From: Lujinxingia sediminis
GTDB taxonomy: Bacteria; Myxococcota_A; Bradymonadia; Bradymonadales; Bradymonadaceae
DNA length: 64,000 nt
Direction of reading: 5' to 3'
Assembly: GCF_004005565.1 (NCBI RefSeq)
Contig: NZ_SADD01000013.1
Coordinates: forward strand, 110,458 to 174,457
The translations under genes were made by a program, and so were the position numbers. The notes below the pieces were generated by a model, which worked only from the letters and a program-made list of their open reading frames with translations, was not told where the DNA came from and searched no databases. Shown piece after piece: positions 18,426 to 27,290 of the stretch. The number at the start of each line of letters is the position of its first letter. Within the stretch, counting starts at the first letter, position 1.

Positions 18426-19226
18426 ATGGCTGTCGAAGAGCTGACTGAGCGCGACGAGCTGCGAGAGTTTCTGGTCCAGGATCGACTGGCGAATGCCTAC
18501 CTTCTGGGAAACCTCGATCCTTCTTATTTTCAGTTCTGCCGCTGGTACGGCTCGCGCGATGAGCGTGGCGAGATCGCCAATCTCATGCTGGTCTACCGGG
18601 GCTTGAGTCTTCCGGTGGTCTTTACCAGCGGGCGTGGCGAGGATCTGCCGGACTTTCTCAAAGCCTGCTATGAGGTGGTGCCGGAGCGCTTTCATTTTCA
18701 TGTGCTTGAGACGCAGATGGCCGATCTGAATTCGACCTTCGAGGTGGGACAGGCCGAGGCGATGATTCGCATGGGGCTTGAGCGTCGGCATTTTGAGCCG
18801 GGGGTCCGCGATGAGCGTGTGGAGCGGCTCGGGCATCGCGATACTGCCCAGATCATGGCGCTTTATGAGCACTATCCGGACAACTTTTTTGAGCCCTACC
18901 AGCTGGAGACAGGGCTTTATTTCGGGATTCGCGATGAAGAGGGGGATCTGGTGAGTATTGCCGGGGTGCATGTGGTCAGTGAGGCGCATGATATCGCGGT
19001 GATCGGTAACCTGGTGACGCACTCCGGACGGCGCGGTCAGGGGTTGGCGACGGCGTGCACCGCGCGATTGCTGGAGGAACTCTTTGAACGGGTCTCCCTG
19101 GTGGCGCTCAACGTGCAGGTGGAGAACGCCCCGGCGATTCGCATGTATGAGAACTTCGGGTTTCGGGCCAATAACCGCTTCTATGAGGGGCGGTGGTCGA
19201 AAGCGGCGGAGCGAGCCGGCGCGTAA
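18426..19226 (+). CDS. GNAT-family N-acetyltransferase
   Basis: A 266-aa protein. The C-terminal half (about 130-260) is a GNAT domain with the acetyl-CoA-binding motif HSGRRGQGLATA and the final strand-helix 'LNVQVENAPAIRMYENFGF'. The N-terminal 125 residues are a second, diverged GNAT-like half, as in proteins of double-GNAT (FR47/DUF4081-like) build. The substrate is unknown. GAGGTG is 7 bases before the ATG at 18426. The frame is open far upstream, but that part is antisense to the helicase. Confidence 0.8.
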   Translation: MAVEELTERDELREFLVQDRLANAYLLGNLDPSYFQFCRWYGSRDERGEIANLMLVYRGLSLPVVFTSGRGEDLPDFLKACYEVVPERFHFHVLETQMADLNSTFEVGQAEAMIRMGLERRHFEPGVRDERVERLGHRDTAQIMALYEHYPDNFFEPYQLETGLYFGIRDEEGDLVSIAGVHVVSEAHDIAVIGNLVTHSGRRGQGLATACTARLLEELFERVSLVALNVQVENAPAIRMYENFGFRANNRFYEGRWSKAAERAGA

Positions 19227-19258
19227 GAGGCGTCCGGAACACCGCGGTCTGGTTCATG

Positions 19259-19298
19259 TAAAAAGCCACCTCTCGTAATGTGAGAGGTGGCTTTTTTT
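19259..19298. terminator. Bidirectional terminator
   Basis: AAAAAGCCACCTCTC / GAGAGGTGGCTTTTTTT hairpin with a short loop between the convergent GNAT and DksA-like genes. Confidence 0.9.
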
Positions 19299-19326
19299 GT
19301 GAACAACGCGCTTTCGAGCCGGCGGT

Positions 19327-19737
19327 CTATTCGAGGGCCGAAAACATGCCGGGGCGTGAGGCATGCTGGCGTCGCTCTTCGCGCTCCTGATCTTCTTTGC
19401 ATTCGATGCAGAGCTCGGCCATCGGACGCGCCCGCAGGCGAGGCTTGCCGATGGGGTCGCCACATTCATCGCAGTAGCCATACTCGCCGGTGTCCAGGCG
19501 GAAGATGGCGTCGTTGACCTTGGTGAGGAGGATGCGCTCGCGGTCCTGGAGGCGGAGCTCGGTGGCGTTTCCCTGCTCGTCGGTAGACTCGTCGATGGAG
19601 TCGCGAGGCTCGCGGTCGTTGTCGCGCAGCTCGTTGCGGGTGAGGTTGTTGCTGCGTACCAGGTCCTGGCGTTGGGCCTGGAGCGCAAGGCGCATCTCTT
19701 CGAGGAACTCGTCGGAGTAGTCGTCGTTCTGGCTCAT
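19327..19737 (-). CDS. DksA/TraR-family zinc-finger protein
   Basis: A 136-aa protein with an N-terminal coiled coil (about 8-85, containing 'LRLQDRERILLTKVNDAIFRLDTGEYGYC') and a C4 zinc finger CDEC...CIEC (about 92-116). The pair GYCDECGDPIGKPRL and ELCIECKEDQE is the family signature. DksA-type proteins bind the RNA polymerase secondary channel and tune rRNA and stress promoters with ppGpp. The tip sequence here differs from E. coli DksA (acidic DxxDA not obvious), so it may be one of the paralogues common in this lineage. GAGGTCACC precedes the ATG. Confidence 0.88.
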   Translation of the reverse strand: MSQNDDYSDEFLEEMRLALQAQRQDLVRSNNLTRNELRDNDREPRDSIDESTDEQGNATELRLQDRERILLTKVNDAIFRLDTGEYGYCDECGDPIGKPRLRARPMAELCIECKEDQEREERRQHASRPGMFSALE

Positions 19738-19972
19738 GGTGACCTCGTCGTTACGTCGTTGGGGCGGCGCGATGTGTGACGGCCGTCCAGCTCAGGCCGA
19801 ATATAGGCAGCAGACCTTGCGAGCGTACTGCAAAGATGCTTCGGAGCCCAGCGACGGGTGTGGCCGAGGGAGGAAGTTGAAGCCGGCGTCGAATCATGCC
19901 ACGATGCCCGCGTTTGAGGGCTGCCGTCTGCTCGGTTGTCCCGCGATGAACCTGATTTCGATGAGGGCTGGC

Positions 19973-20374
19973 ATGCCGATGCGTGTGCTACAGATAGGAC
20001 TGGTTGCGTTGGTGATGATGAGCGGCGCCTGCGCGTCGACGACGCTGGTGGAGTCGCAGCCGGCCGGGGCCACGCTGATCCTTGATGAAGAGCGCTACGC
20101 CGGTCAGACGCCGGTACAGATTCGCGATCTGCCCTGGGTATTCAGCTCACGAACCCATCAGCTCTCGATGGAGGGGTATCACCCGCGGGTGGTGGAGTTG
20201 AAGGCGACGGCCAACGCCAAGAGCTGGGTGACGTGTGTATGCACCCTGGGGATGATGTGGCCGCTGGTCTTTTTTGGTCGTTATCCCTCAGACGTGGTGG
20301 TACGGCTTAGCCCGATCGAAGCGCCGGCGCGTGCAGCGTTTACGCCGGAGCCTTCGGTTAATTTTCCGCTCTAA
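19973..20374 (+). CDS. PEGA-type lipoprotein
   Basis: A 133-aa protein with a lipobox (MMSGACAS, Cys about residue 19). The mature part starts with a PEGA-like strand pattern (TTLVESQPAGATLILDEERYAGQTPVQI), followed by 'HQLSMEGYHPRVVELKA', then a hydrophobic stretch (about 90-110) and a polar tail. It is related in build to PEGA-domain surface lipoproteins; no enzyme motif is seen. The ATG at 19973 has GAGGG about 5 bases upstream; ATGs at 19946, 19961 and 19979 are alternatives. Confidence 0.7.
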   Translation: MPMRVLQIGLVALVMMSGACASTTLVESQPAGATLILDEERYAGQTPVQIRDLPWVFSSRTHQLSMEGYHPRVVELKATANAKSWVTCVCTLGMMWPLVFFGRYPSDVVVRLSPIEAPARAAFTPEPSVNFPL

Positions 20375-20554
20375 CTCTTCTCACTGGCTTTCTCCGCCGG
20401 TACGCCGCAGCCGATGCGGCGCTTTCAGTGCGCTCGATCCTTTTGAAAAGATTGAGGGTTTCTGATAGCACTCTTCTGGCCTGTAACGGGCTCCCTCCTG
20501 CATTCTCCCTCCTGCTGCACTCCTCTTCGCAGCCCCCCTGCACGCGGAAGTTCT

Positions 20555-22600
20555 ATGATCACGATCTCGAAGCGATTGACGTACCTGACGATTGCGCTGG
20601 CGCTTGTGGCGCTCTCACCGGCCTGCTCCGATCCCGATGGCGAAGGCCTGCTTCCCGATAGCGATGTGGAGCTTCCCGACGCAGGTGATGCGGGCGATGT
20701 CGATGCGGATGAGCCCGATGTCGAAGAGCCGGACGTGGACGATTCAGACGTAGAGCCCGATGTGGAGCCGGATACCGGTGAGGTTGGTTATTGCGACCCG
20801 CAGGGAGAGGGCTGGGAGCGCGATTCCGACCAGGACGGGCTTTCCGACTGTGAGGAGCGGGAGCTGTGCACCGATGAGTTCGATCACGACAGCGACGGCG
20901 ACACGCTCAGCGACCTGGAGGAGCTGCAGCTGGGAACCGATCCCTGCTCGGGCGACAGTGACGGCGATGGGGTCAGCGATGATGAGGAGGAGTTGCTGGA
21001 GCTCGATCCTCTTAACGCGTGCACCTTCCTGCCGCAGTATTATCCCGAGCCGACAGCGTGCTCCGACGGTGATCTCTGGGTGGTCAGTGCCTGCGATGAG
21101 CCGGCCAGCGAGCCGACTGAGTTCTTTGTCAACGGGGTGGGGAACTGGGGGCTTGGGCTTCCGCCGGCCTACTCGAACTACACCAATCTGACGATCGCCG
21201 GTGCCAGCGTGGAAAACCGCCATGCCGCTGCGGTGTACGATGACCCGGCCAATGAGATTGCCGGCTTTGTGCTGGCGCAGGCCCCCGATGGCATCAGCTC
21301 GGCGGTGCAGGCGGTACAGTCCAAGCGTCAGCTCTTGAGCGGGGTGGGGAACCTCGTTCAGGAGGTGATCGGCGGGGAGTTTGATACCCATGATTATCAC
21401 CGCGCAGCGGTGAGCCGTTATCTGATCCGTTCGCCTCAACTGCGCTCGGCGCGGGCGATGCGCGACGCGCTCCTGGTGGCGGCAGCGCCCTTTGGCAGCG
21501 CGGACATCAGCGGCCTTCCGGCGACCAGCGGTAATACCTACACCGACTACCGCGTCTATCTGACGACGGTGCTTCGCGATGGCCAGCTCATCACGCTGGT
21601 GGCGCTGGCGCCGGCCGAGAAATACGAGACGCAGGATAAGACGAAGTTCCGCATGGATGACTTGACCAATACCACCGCGTTGGCCACGGCGACGGCGGCC
21701 GATGTGCTGCGTTGCACGCGTTTTCCGCCAGCTGACGAAATCCCGCAGGTGGAGTTTCTGTGGGTGCTCGACCAGTCGGGCTCGATGAGTGATGACTTCG
21801 ATCGCGTGCGGGACGTGGCCGAGGGCTTCTTTGCGGAGCTTCGCAACACGCCGCTCGATTACCGCCTGGGTGTGACCAACATGTGGGATGGTGGCGAAGG
21901 CAAGTTGCGCAGCCCTCCGGCATGGCACCGCGACCAGGCCAGTTTCCTCAATGAGATCGAGGAGTGGGTTGTGGACTGTCAGGGCTGCTCCGGGAGTTTC
22001 GGCGGCTCGGAGTACGGCATTCAGAACGCGCGCGGCGCGCTGGAGTATATGAGCAGCAACCTGGCGCCGGCGGAGGAACGCATTCGCCCCAATGCCGAGG
22101 TGGTCACCGTATTGATGAGCGATGAGGAGGCGGAGACCTTCCAGCGTACCAGCCTGGGCTCGCCGCAGGGCCAGGCGCTTTTGAGTGACTTCATTGGTTA
22201 CTTCACCGGGCGCACCACGATCTTCTCGATTGTGACCAATGCTGGCGAGGCCTACCGCCAGGTGGCGACCGCTACCGGTGGCAACTACTATTCGCTGGAG
22301 TCACCGAATATCGAGGAGTCGATCAACGACATCATCATCGCCGCGACGGGGCAGGCAGCGAACTACGTGCTCTCGGATGTGCCGCTCTCAAGCTCGTTGC
22401 GCGTCTTTAAGGACGGGCAGTGGGTGCCGCGCAGCCGTATTAACGGGTTTGATTATTTCGCAGCGACCAACTCCATCGCCTTCTTTGGCGACTTCCGTCC
22501 CAGCGATGATGATCCGGAGGATGCGCCGATCAACTACGTGTCGGTCTCCTACCGTCACTTCCAGGTGAACACCAAGCCCGGGAGCGCCGGCGCGCAGTGA
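20555..22600 (+). CDS. Lipoprotein with thrombospondin-3-type repeats and a vWA domain
   Basis: A 681-aa protein. The lipobox is LSPAC (Cys about 24). An acidic Asp/Glu/Pro/Val linker (27-80) is followed by three calcium-binding TSP3-like repeats (DSDQDGLSDCEE, DSDGDTLSDLEE, DSDGDGVSDDEE; about 90-150). The middle region (170-385) is unassigned. A von Willebrand A domain occupies about 390-590, with MIDAS sequence LDQSGSMSDD and a later 'VLMSDEEAE'. A cell-surface adhesion or assembly role fits this build. ATG 20555 is the first Met of the signal peptide. It is a single-gene unit ending at a very strong terminator. Confidence 0.85.
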   Translation: MITISKRLTYLTIALALVALSPACSDPDGEGLLPDSDVELPDAGDAGDVDADEPDVEEPDVDDSDVEPDVEPDTGEVGYCDPQGEGWERDSDQDGLSDCEERELCTDEFDHDSDGDTLSDLEELQLGTDPCSGDSDGDGVSDDEEELLELDPLNACTFLPQYYPEPTACSDGDLWVVSACDEPASEPTEFFVNGVGNWGLGLPPAYSNYTNLTIAGASVENRHAAAVYDDPANEIAGFVLAQAPDGISSAVQAVQSKRQLLSGVGNLVQEVIGGEFDTHDYHRAAVSRYLIRSPQLRSARAMRDALLVAAAPFGSADISGLPATSGNTYTDYRVYLTTVLRDGQLITLVALAPAEKYETQDKTKFRMDDLTNTTALATATAADVLRCTRFPPADEIPQVEFLWVLDQSGSMSDDFDRVRDVAEGFFAELRNTPLDYRLGVTNMWDGGEGKLRSPPAWHRDQASFLNEIEEWVVDCQGCSGSFGGSEYGIQNARGALEYMSSNLAPAEERIRPNAEVVTVLMSDEEAETFQRTSLGSPQGQALLSDFIGYFTGRTTIFSIVTNAGEAYRQVATATGGNYYSLESPNIEESINDIIIAATGQAANYVLSDVPLSSSLRVFKDGQWVPRSRINGFDYFAATNSIAFFGDFRPSDDDPEDAPINYVSVSYRHFQVNTKPGSAGAQ

Positions 22601-22621
22601 TGCGTTGAACTTCAGTTGAAG

Positions 22622-22663
22622 CACCAAAAAAGCGGCCCCGATTTCGGGGCCGCTTTTTTGGTG
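22622..22663. terminator. Very strong bidirectional terminator
   Basis: CACCAAAAAAGCGGCCCCG and its perfect complement form a 19-bp stem with a small loop; A and T runs flank the GC core on both strands. Confidence 0.93.
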
Positions 22664-22685
22664 GGACATGCGTTGCGCGTTCGCC

Positions 22686-24128
22686 TCAGATCTCGGCATC
22701 CGGGGGGATGATGTCCGCGGCGTTAAAGAGGGCGCTGGCGAAGGCATCGCGTGCGATGGTGGCTCGGGCGATGGGGCCGGTGAACCAGGCCTGCGCCAGC
22801 GCTCGGAGATGGGCTTCGTCATCGCCGGGGGCGAATTGCTGGAGCAGGTGTGCGAGTCCACGACAGCCCCAGTCGTCGGCGGAGGCGAAGGCCGCGGGGT
22901 CGTCGAAGCTGGCGATGAGCTGGCGCACCGCATCGTCGGGATGAGAGGCGAAGGGGGCGATGAGCTCGCGGGCTGTTCGTGGCTCAAGCTCGCCGAGTTC
23001 GGTGGCCTGGCGAATCTCAATGAGCGTGTGCACAAGGGCCACGCGCTCTTCGATGGAGGCGGCGTGGTCCGGGGCGAAACGCTCCAGACCGCGGGCGATA
23101 TGCTCGGGGCTTAAGCGGTCTTCGACCGCGGCGCTCAGCGGAAGTCCGCTGATGCCGGGGGAGGCCAGGCCGCGATCGAGGAGCGATTCATGCTGGCCGA
23201 CTTCGACGAGGAGGTCGGGGAGGTTGTCGTCTTCGCCCAGGGCGAGCTGGAAGGCGAGCTCGGCGGGGTAGCGATCGATGAGCGTGGCGGAGTCGAGGAG
23301 AAGTTCGTCGTCTTCGAGCTCTTCGCTCTCCCAGGCCAGCAGCGCAGCGCTGGTGGCCAGGGCCGCGGCCATATCGAAGCCATCGCGATCACGCACCGTG
23401 CGCATCACCGCCAGGGTGTGAACCCAGGAGGTCAGGCCGTAGCAGCTTAAGAAGTCTGCCACGGCGCGGTCGTCGCCCAGCCAGGTGCGCTCCAGCTCGC
23501 CGAGCATCAGCTGGCGAGCGAAGCGATGAGGGGCGAGCGAAGCGAGCGCGCCGTCGATGGCGGCGCGCTGCTCCAGGCTGAGCTCGTCATGGAGCTCCTG
23601 GCGCCATTCGGCGATGGCGTCGAAGAGCTCCGGGGCGTGGGCGAGCGCGCAGGCTCGGGCCACGGTGATGAGCTCCTCGGCGGAGGCGATCTCTTCGAGG
23701 GCTTCCATGAGCTCTTCGGGGTCGACGGCCGCGAGCAGGGAGGCCGCGGCCAGGCCGGTATCACTCTCGTCGATGAGCTCGACGAGTGAATCGTGGTACC
23801 AGTCCGCACCGGCCAGAAAGAGAGCGCGGGCGACTCCGGGGGCCAGGGATTCATCGGCCAGCGCGGCGTCGATGGCGTCTTCGTGGGCAGGATCTTCGAT
23901 GGAGGCAACGACCGCCCAGATCCAGGCCGGGGTGTCGGAGGAATGGGCCTTGAGGGCCGTCAGGGCTTTGCCGCAGGCGTCGCGCAGTGGCGTGTGGGTC
24001 AGAAGCAGCGCGGCGAGCACCGGGCCGTCCTGCGGGCTCTCAAGGAGCGCGGTGAGCTCCTCGGAGGAGAGTTGTGGCGTGTGGCCCTGGATTAGCCGGG
24101 AGAAGATCGGGGAAAGGGCGTCCGACAT
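22686..24128 (-). CDS. Acidic helical-repeat (HEAT-like) protein
   Basis: A 480-aa protein made almost entirely of short alpha-helices rich in Ala, Leu, Glu and Asp. It has no signal peptide, membrane segment or catalytic motif. Segments such as 'HEDAIDAALADESLAPGVARALFLAG' and 'DPEELMEALEEIASAEELITVARACAL' have the two-helix spacing of HEAT or similar solenoid repeats. GGAGG lies 4 bases before the ATG at 24128. It is monocistronic by spacing. It probably acts as a protein-binding scaffold; nothing more specific can be said. Confidence 0.7.
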   Translation of the reverse strand: MSDALSPIFSRLIQGHTPQLSSEELTALLESPQDGPVLAALLLTHTPLRDACGKALTALKAHSSDTPAWIWAVVASIEDPAHEDAIDAALADESLAPGVARALFLAGADWYHDSLVELIDESDTGLAAASLLAAVDPEELMEALEEIASAEELITVARACALAHAPELFDAIAEWRQELHDELSLEQRAAIDGALASLAPHRFARQLMLGELERTWLGDDRAVADFLSCYGLTSWVHTLAVMRTVRDRDGFDMAAALATSAALLAWESEELEDDELLLDSATLIDRYPAELAFQLALGEDDNLPDLLVEVGQHESLLDRGLASPGISGLPLSAAVEDRLSPEHIARGLERFAPDHAASIEERVALVHTLIEIRQATELGELEPRTARELIAPFASHPDDAVRQLIASFDDPAAFASADDWGCRGLAHLLQQFAPGDDEAHLRALAQAWFTGPIARATIARDAFASALFNAADIIPPDAEI

Positions 24129-24263
24129 GGAGCCTCCGCAGGTCATAAAATAAGGAGAGGTAAGTGGCGAGCGCCGCGCTCGCCACGCGCTTTCTCTGCC
24201 TTTCGCGCCGAGGCTTGTCAAAGGGCGGCGGCAGTCAGGAGGGCGGGAGCAGGTGACACGCGT

Positions 24264-24306
24264 CAAGAAAAGCCAAAGCGCCCTGTCATCCCGACAGGGC
24301 GCTTTG
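24264..24306 (-). terminator. Terminator of the cheB-cheR unit
   Basis: CAAAGCGCCCTGTC and GACAGGGCGCTTTG pair as a 14-bp stem. Reading leftwards the stem is followed by GGCTTTTCTT, so it mainly acts on the minus strand, behind cheR. Confidence 0.8.
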
Positions 24307-24327
24307 ACCGAAAGGAGGTGCCATGCG

Positions 24328-24420
24328 TTAGAGCCGCATCGCCTGAGATCGCGGACAGGCTGTGCCAGCTCCGACCTCGTTGCCGAGGTAATTAAGTAAC
24401 TGCTCAGGTGACGAAGTCAT
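24328..24420 (-). CDS. Possible 30-aa peptide downstream of cheR
   Basis: A short frame (MTSSPEQLLNYLGNEVGAG..., 30 residues, TAA stop) lies in the 130-base gap between the cheR stop and the terminator, on the same strand. GGA immediately before the ATG is too close to be a good ribosome-binding site. It may be chance, or a small gene in the chemosensory unit. Confidence 0.25.
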   Translation of the reverse strand: MTSSPEQLLNYLGNEVGAGTACPRSQAMRL

Positions 24421-24440
24421 TCCAACATAGGTGAGAAAAG

Positions 24441-25841
24441 TTACAACTCGCTGACCACCGAGAGGGCACGGTGGGCCTCCTGGTGGGCTTGCTGGCGGGT
24501 GTCTTCCAGGGGGCCGGCCAGCCGGGGGATAACGCGAGAGTAGCGAAGGGGGTCAGGGCTTGCGGCCAGGCCTTCGAGCGTCTGGCGCCAGGCGCGGCGT
24601 GCGGCGTCGTGTTCGCCAAAGTTTTCGTAGATGCGGGCCGCGCCCCAGGCGGCCACCCAGTGAAAGGGCTCTAGAAAGAGGGCCTTCTGGTAGGCTTTAA
24701 GCGCGGAGTGTCCGGCGTCGAGCTGAGCGAGCACCTGACCGAGCAGGCAGTGACCCTCGACCACAAAGGGATCGTAGCTGGTGGCGGCCTCCAGGCAGGC
24801 CATCGCCAGGCGAAGCTCCCGCTGGCGTATGTGGTCGCCGGCGGTCTCGAGAAGCCTGACGACGGTGTCGTTGAGCCCGACGTCGCTGGTCGTCTCATCA
24901 AGCCCGCTGTATTCGGGGGCGGGAGGATCGAGGAGCTCGTCGAGCGTGCTCTCGCTGAACGTCCATGCCCCCGGCTCAATGGTCTGGCCCGGTTTGGTCT
25001 CGTAGCGGCGATACAAAAAGCCTTCGCCGTGGCGGGTCGCGCGCAGGCGCGGCCCCTCGGTGTTGAGCTGCTCCACGTGGATCTGCTCGGAGGAGCCGAG
25101 CATCAGGTAGCCGTCACAGGCCAGCGCGTCGGCCAGATGTCCCACCACGGTGGCGGAGGCCCTGGGGGTGAAATAGATCAGGACGTTGCGGCATAAGATC
25201 ACATCCCAGCGCATGTCCGCGCGACGCGAGCGCGGCGCGGTGTGCAGGAGGTTGTGGTGATCGAAGCGGACGCGTTCAAGCTCGGGATGATTGATGGCGT
25301 AGGTATGCTCATCGATCGGCCGCAGGAAGGTGTCGCGGCGCGCCTCATCGAGCCGGCGCAGACTCCAGGTGCCATAGTGGCCACGGCGCGCCACGCTCAA
25401 GAACTCGGTGTTGACGTCGGTACCGAGGACGTCGGCCGGGATGTTCTCTTCGCTGGCGATCATGGCCACGGTGTAGGCCTCCTCGCCGGTGGAGACGCCG
25501 GCACACCAGATCTGAAGGGGGCGCTCCAGGGTGGCCGATGCGCCGAGGTTGCGCAGGATCGAGCGCAGGGCGAGGAGCTGGGGCTCATCGCGCCAGAAGG
25601 CCGTCAGCCCGTTGGTGATCAGATTGACCAGGCGCTGGGGTTCGGCCGCCGTTGAGGAGAGGTCCTGGAGGGCCTCGACGTAGGTGAGTGGATCGTCGTA
25701 GCCGAGCGCCTCGGCGCGCCGCGCAAAGGTGTCGGCGATGCGCGTGGGCGCAGCTCCGCGCAGGGCAAAGCCGGTCCAGCGCTCAAAGAGCACGCAGGCC
25801 TGCGTGATGACCTGGCGCCGTTGGTAGCGACCCTGGTTCAT
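24441..25841 (-). CDS. CheR-type protein-glutamate methyltransferase with TPR tail
   Basis: A 466-aa protein. The N-terminal helical domain (about 1-90) is followed by the SAM-dependent methyltransferase domain (about 95-275), with IWCAGVSTGEEAYTVAM (SAM motif), LGTDVNTEFL and the family signature LCRNVLIYF. A C-terminal region (about 315-440) contains TPR-like helix pairs, as in alternative chemosensory CheR proteins. It methylates Glu residues of MCP receptors. It overlaps cheB by 4 bases (ATGA), so the two are translationally coupled. GGGAG precedes the ATG. Confidence 0.92.
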   Translation of the reverse strand: MNQGRYQRRQVITQACVLFERWTGFALRGAAPTRIADTFARRAEALGYDDPLTYVEALQDLSSTAAEPQRLVNLITNGLTAFWRDEPQLLALRSILRNLGASATLERPLQIWCAGVSTGEEAYTVAMIASEENIPADVLGTDVNTEFLSVARRGHYGTWSLRRLDEARRDTFLRPIDEHTYAINHPELERVRFDHHNLLHTAPRSRRADMRWDVILCRNVLIYFTPRASATVVGHLADALACDGYLMLGSSEQIHVEQLNTEGPRLRATRHGEGFLYRRYETKPGQTIEPGAWTFSESTLDELLDPPAPEYSGLDETTSDVGLNDTVVRLLETAGDHIRQRELRLAMACLEAATSYDPFVVEGHCLLGQVLAQLDAGHSALKAYQKALFLEPFHWVAAWGAARIYENFGEHDAARRAWRQTLEGLAASPDPLRYSRVIPRLAGPLEDTRQQAHQEAHRALSVVSEL

Positions 25842-26908
25842 CGTGACTCCCGATGTTCGATGGCGTCGACTTCGCGGATGAGCGCGTCGGCGATCTGATC
25901 GAGCTCCACGACTTTGTCGACAACCCCGTGGGCGATGGCGGAGCGGGGCATTCCGTAGACCACCGAGCTGGCCTCGTCCTGGGCCAGCGTGGTGCAGCCG
26001 GTGTGGTGCAGGGCGGTGAGACCGACGGTGCCGTCGTCACCCATGCCGCTTAAAATCACGCCGATGGCCCGGGGGGCGGCATGACGCGCCAGGCTTGTGA
26101 GCAGGCGATCGCCACTGGGGCAGTGGCCACCGACGGGGGGCCCTTCTGTAACGCTGAGCTTGAGGTCGGGCTCCAGCATCAAATGGCGCTCGGTCGGCGC
26201 GATGTAGAGATGGCCGCGTTTAAGTTCCGTGCCATCGAAGGCTTCCATCACCTTGAGCGGGCTGTGGTTGTCGAGCCAGTGCGCCAGGTGGGTGGAGAAG
26301 CCGTGGGTGATGTGCTGAACGACCACAACGGCAGCCGGAAAATCGGCGGGAAGTTGGCCCACGATGCGGGCCAGCGCCTTGGGCCCCCCGGTGGAGGCCA
26401 CCACCCCGACCACCGCCACCGGTCGGTTGGCAGCGGCAGTATCGGGGCCTTTTGTCACGCGCCGAGGCCCCTCGACACGCTGGCGCTTTCGACCGCGCAC
26501 ATGGCGGACCACCGGAATCTGGGAGAGCAGCCGAATCTTGCGCAGAAGGGCCTCGCGCTCCTCTTCCGGAAAGGGCAGGCGCTGCGGCTTGGGCATCAGG
26601 TCGAGCGCCCCGGCTGAGAGCGCTTTAAAGGAGAGGTCGACCCCGCCGCGGTGAGGATCGGCGGTGACCACGAGGATCGGCGTCGGGCAGCGCGCCATGA
26701 TCGCCTCGGTGGCCGCCAGCCCGTCCTGGCGCGGCATGTGGATGTCCATCAGCACAAGATCGGGACGATGCTCCTCGCAGAGGTTGACCACATCGACGCC
26801 GTTATCGGTCATGGCCACGATCTCGATGCCCGGCTCGGCCCGGAGCGCGTCGACCAGGACCTCGGCGAAGATCGCGCTGTCTTCTGCGATGACGATGCGT
26901 AAGCTCAT
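25838..26908 (-). CDS. CheB-type methylesterase/glutamine deamidase with receiver domain
   Basis: A 356-aa protein. The receiver domain (1-125) keeps Asp10 and the phosphorylated Asp55 (LVLMDIHMP). The methylesterase domain (about 165-350) has the catalytic Ser in VASTGGPKAL, His in VVQHITHGFS and Asp in LSGMGDDG. It removes methyl groups from receptor glutamates, countering CheR encoded by the next, overlapping gene. No cheA, cheW, cheY or MCP gene lies in the window. The pair therefore either serves receptors elsewhere or belongs to a dispersed chemosensory system. Confidence 0.93.
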   Translation of the reverse strand: MSLRIVIAEDSAIFAEVLVDALRAEPGIEIVAMTDNGVDVVNLCEEHRPDLVLMDIHMPRQDGLAATEAIMARCPTPILVVTADPHRGGVDLSFKALSAGALDLMPKPQRLPFPEEEREALLRKIRLLSQIPVVRHVRGRKRQRVEGPRRVTKGPDTAAANRPVAVVGVVASTGGPKALARIVGQLPADFPAAVVVVQHITHGFSTHLAHWLDNHSPLKVMEAFDGTELKRGHLYIAPTERHLMLEPDLKLSVTEGPPVGGHCPSGDRLLTSLARHAAPRAIGVILSGMGDDGTVGLTALHHTGCTTLAQDEASSVVYGMPRSAIAHGVVDKVVELDQIADALIREVDAIEHRESR

Positions 26909-27290
26909 GAAAACTCTTGGGGGATTGGATGAGGCGGCAAAGCGCGTGGTGCGATGCGCGGGCGCAACGCCGCGCTAAAAGACGTGTAACTATACCCGCT
27001 CATTCCGCCCACGTGAATCACTAAGCCGGGGCAGGTGTCGGCCTCACCGATCCATCGAAGGGTGGGGCGGGGGCTGGCGTGTTGCAGGGGTTCGGGCGCG
27101 TTGCGGGGCCACCCCTTCGGGTTGGATGACAGGGCCGGGGTGCTGGCGTATCATTCGGGCTTCTTCGGGCCTCGGTGTGCCGGAGGACAACGGTGGTTGT
27201 CGACTCGATAAGAGATCGTTAGATTGCGCCGCCTCTGGCCCCCGCCCCCCGTGGGCGCGGGCAATGGATTTCCCCCGATGGATCTCGTTT
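26909..27290. other. Divergent intergenic region upstream of cheB
   Basis: About 380 bases with no supported gene. The sequence is GC-rich with runs of C and G. The promoters of cheB (leftwards) and of the winged-helix-like gene (rightwards) should lie here, but no convincing pair of boxes was found. Confidence 0.4.

Noticed and set aside
24300..24330. AAGGAGGTGCC ATG CGT TAG on the plus strand
   Set aside because: A two-codon frame; the Shine-Dalgarno-like sequence is most likely chance downstream of a terminator.
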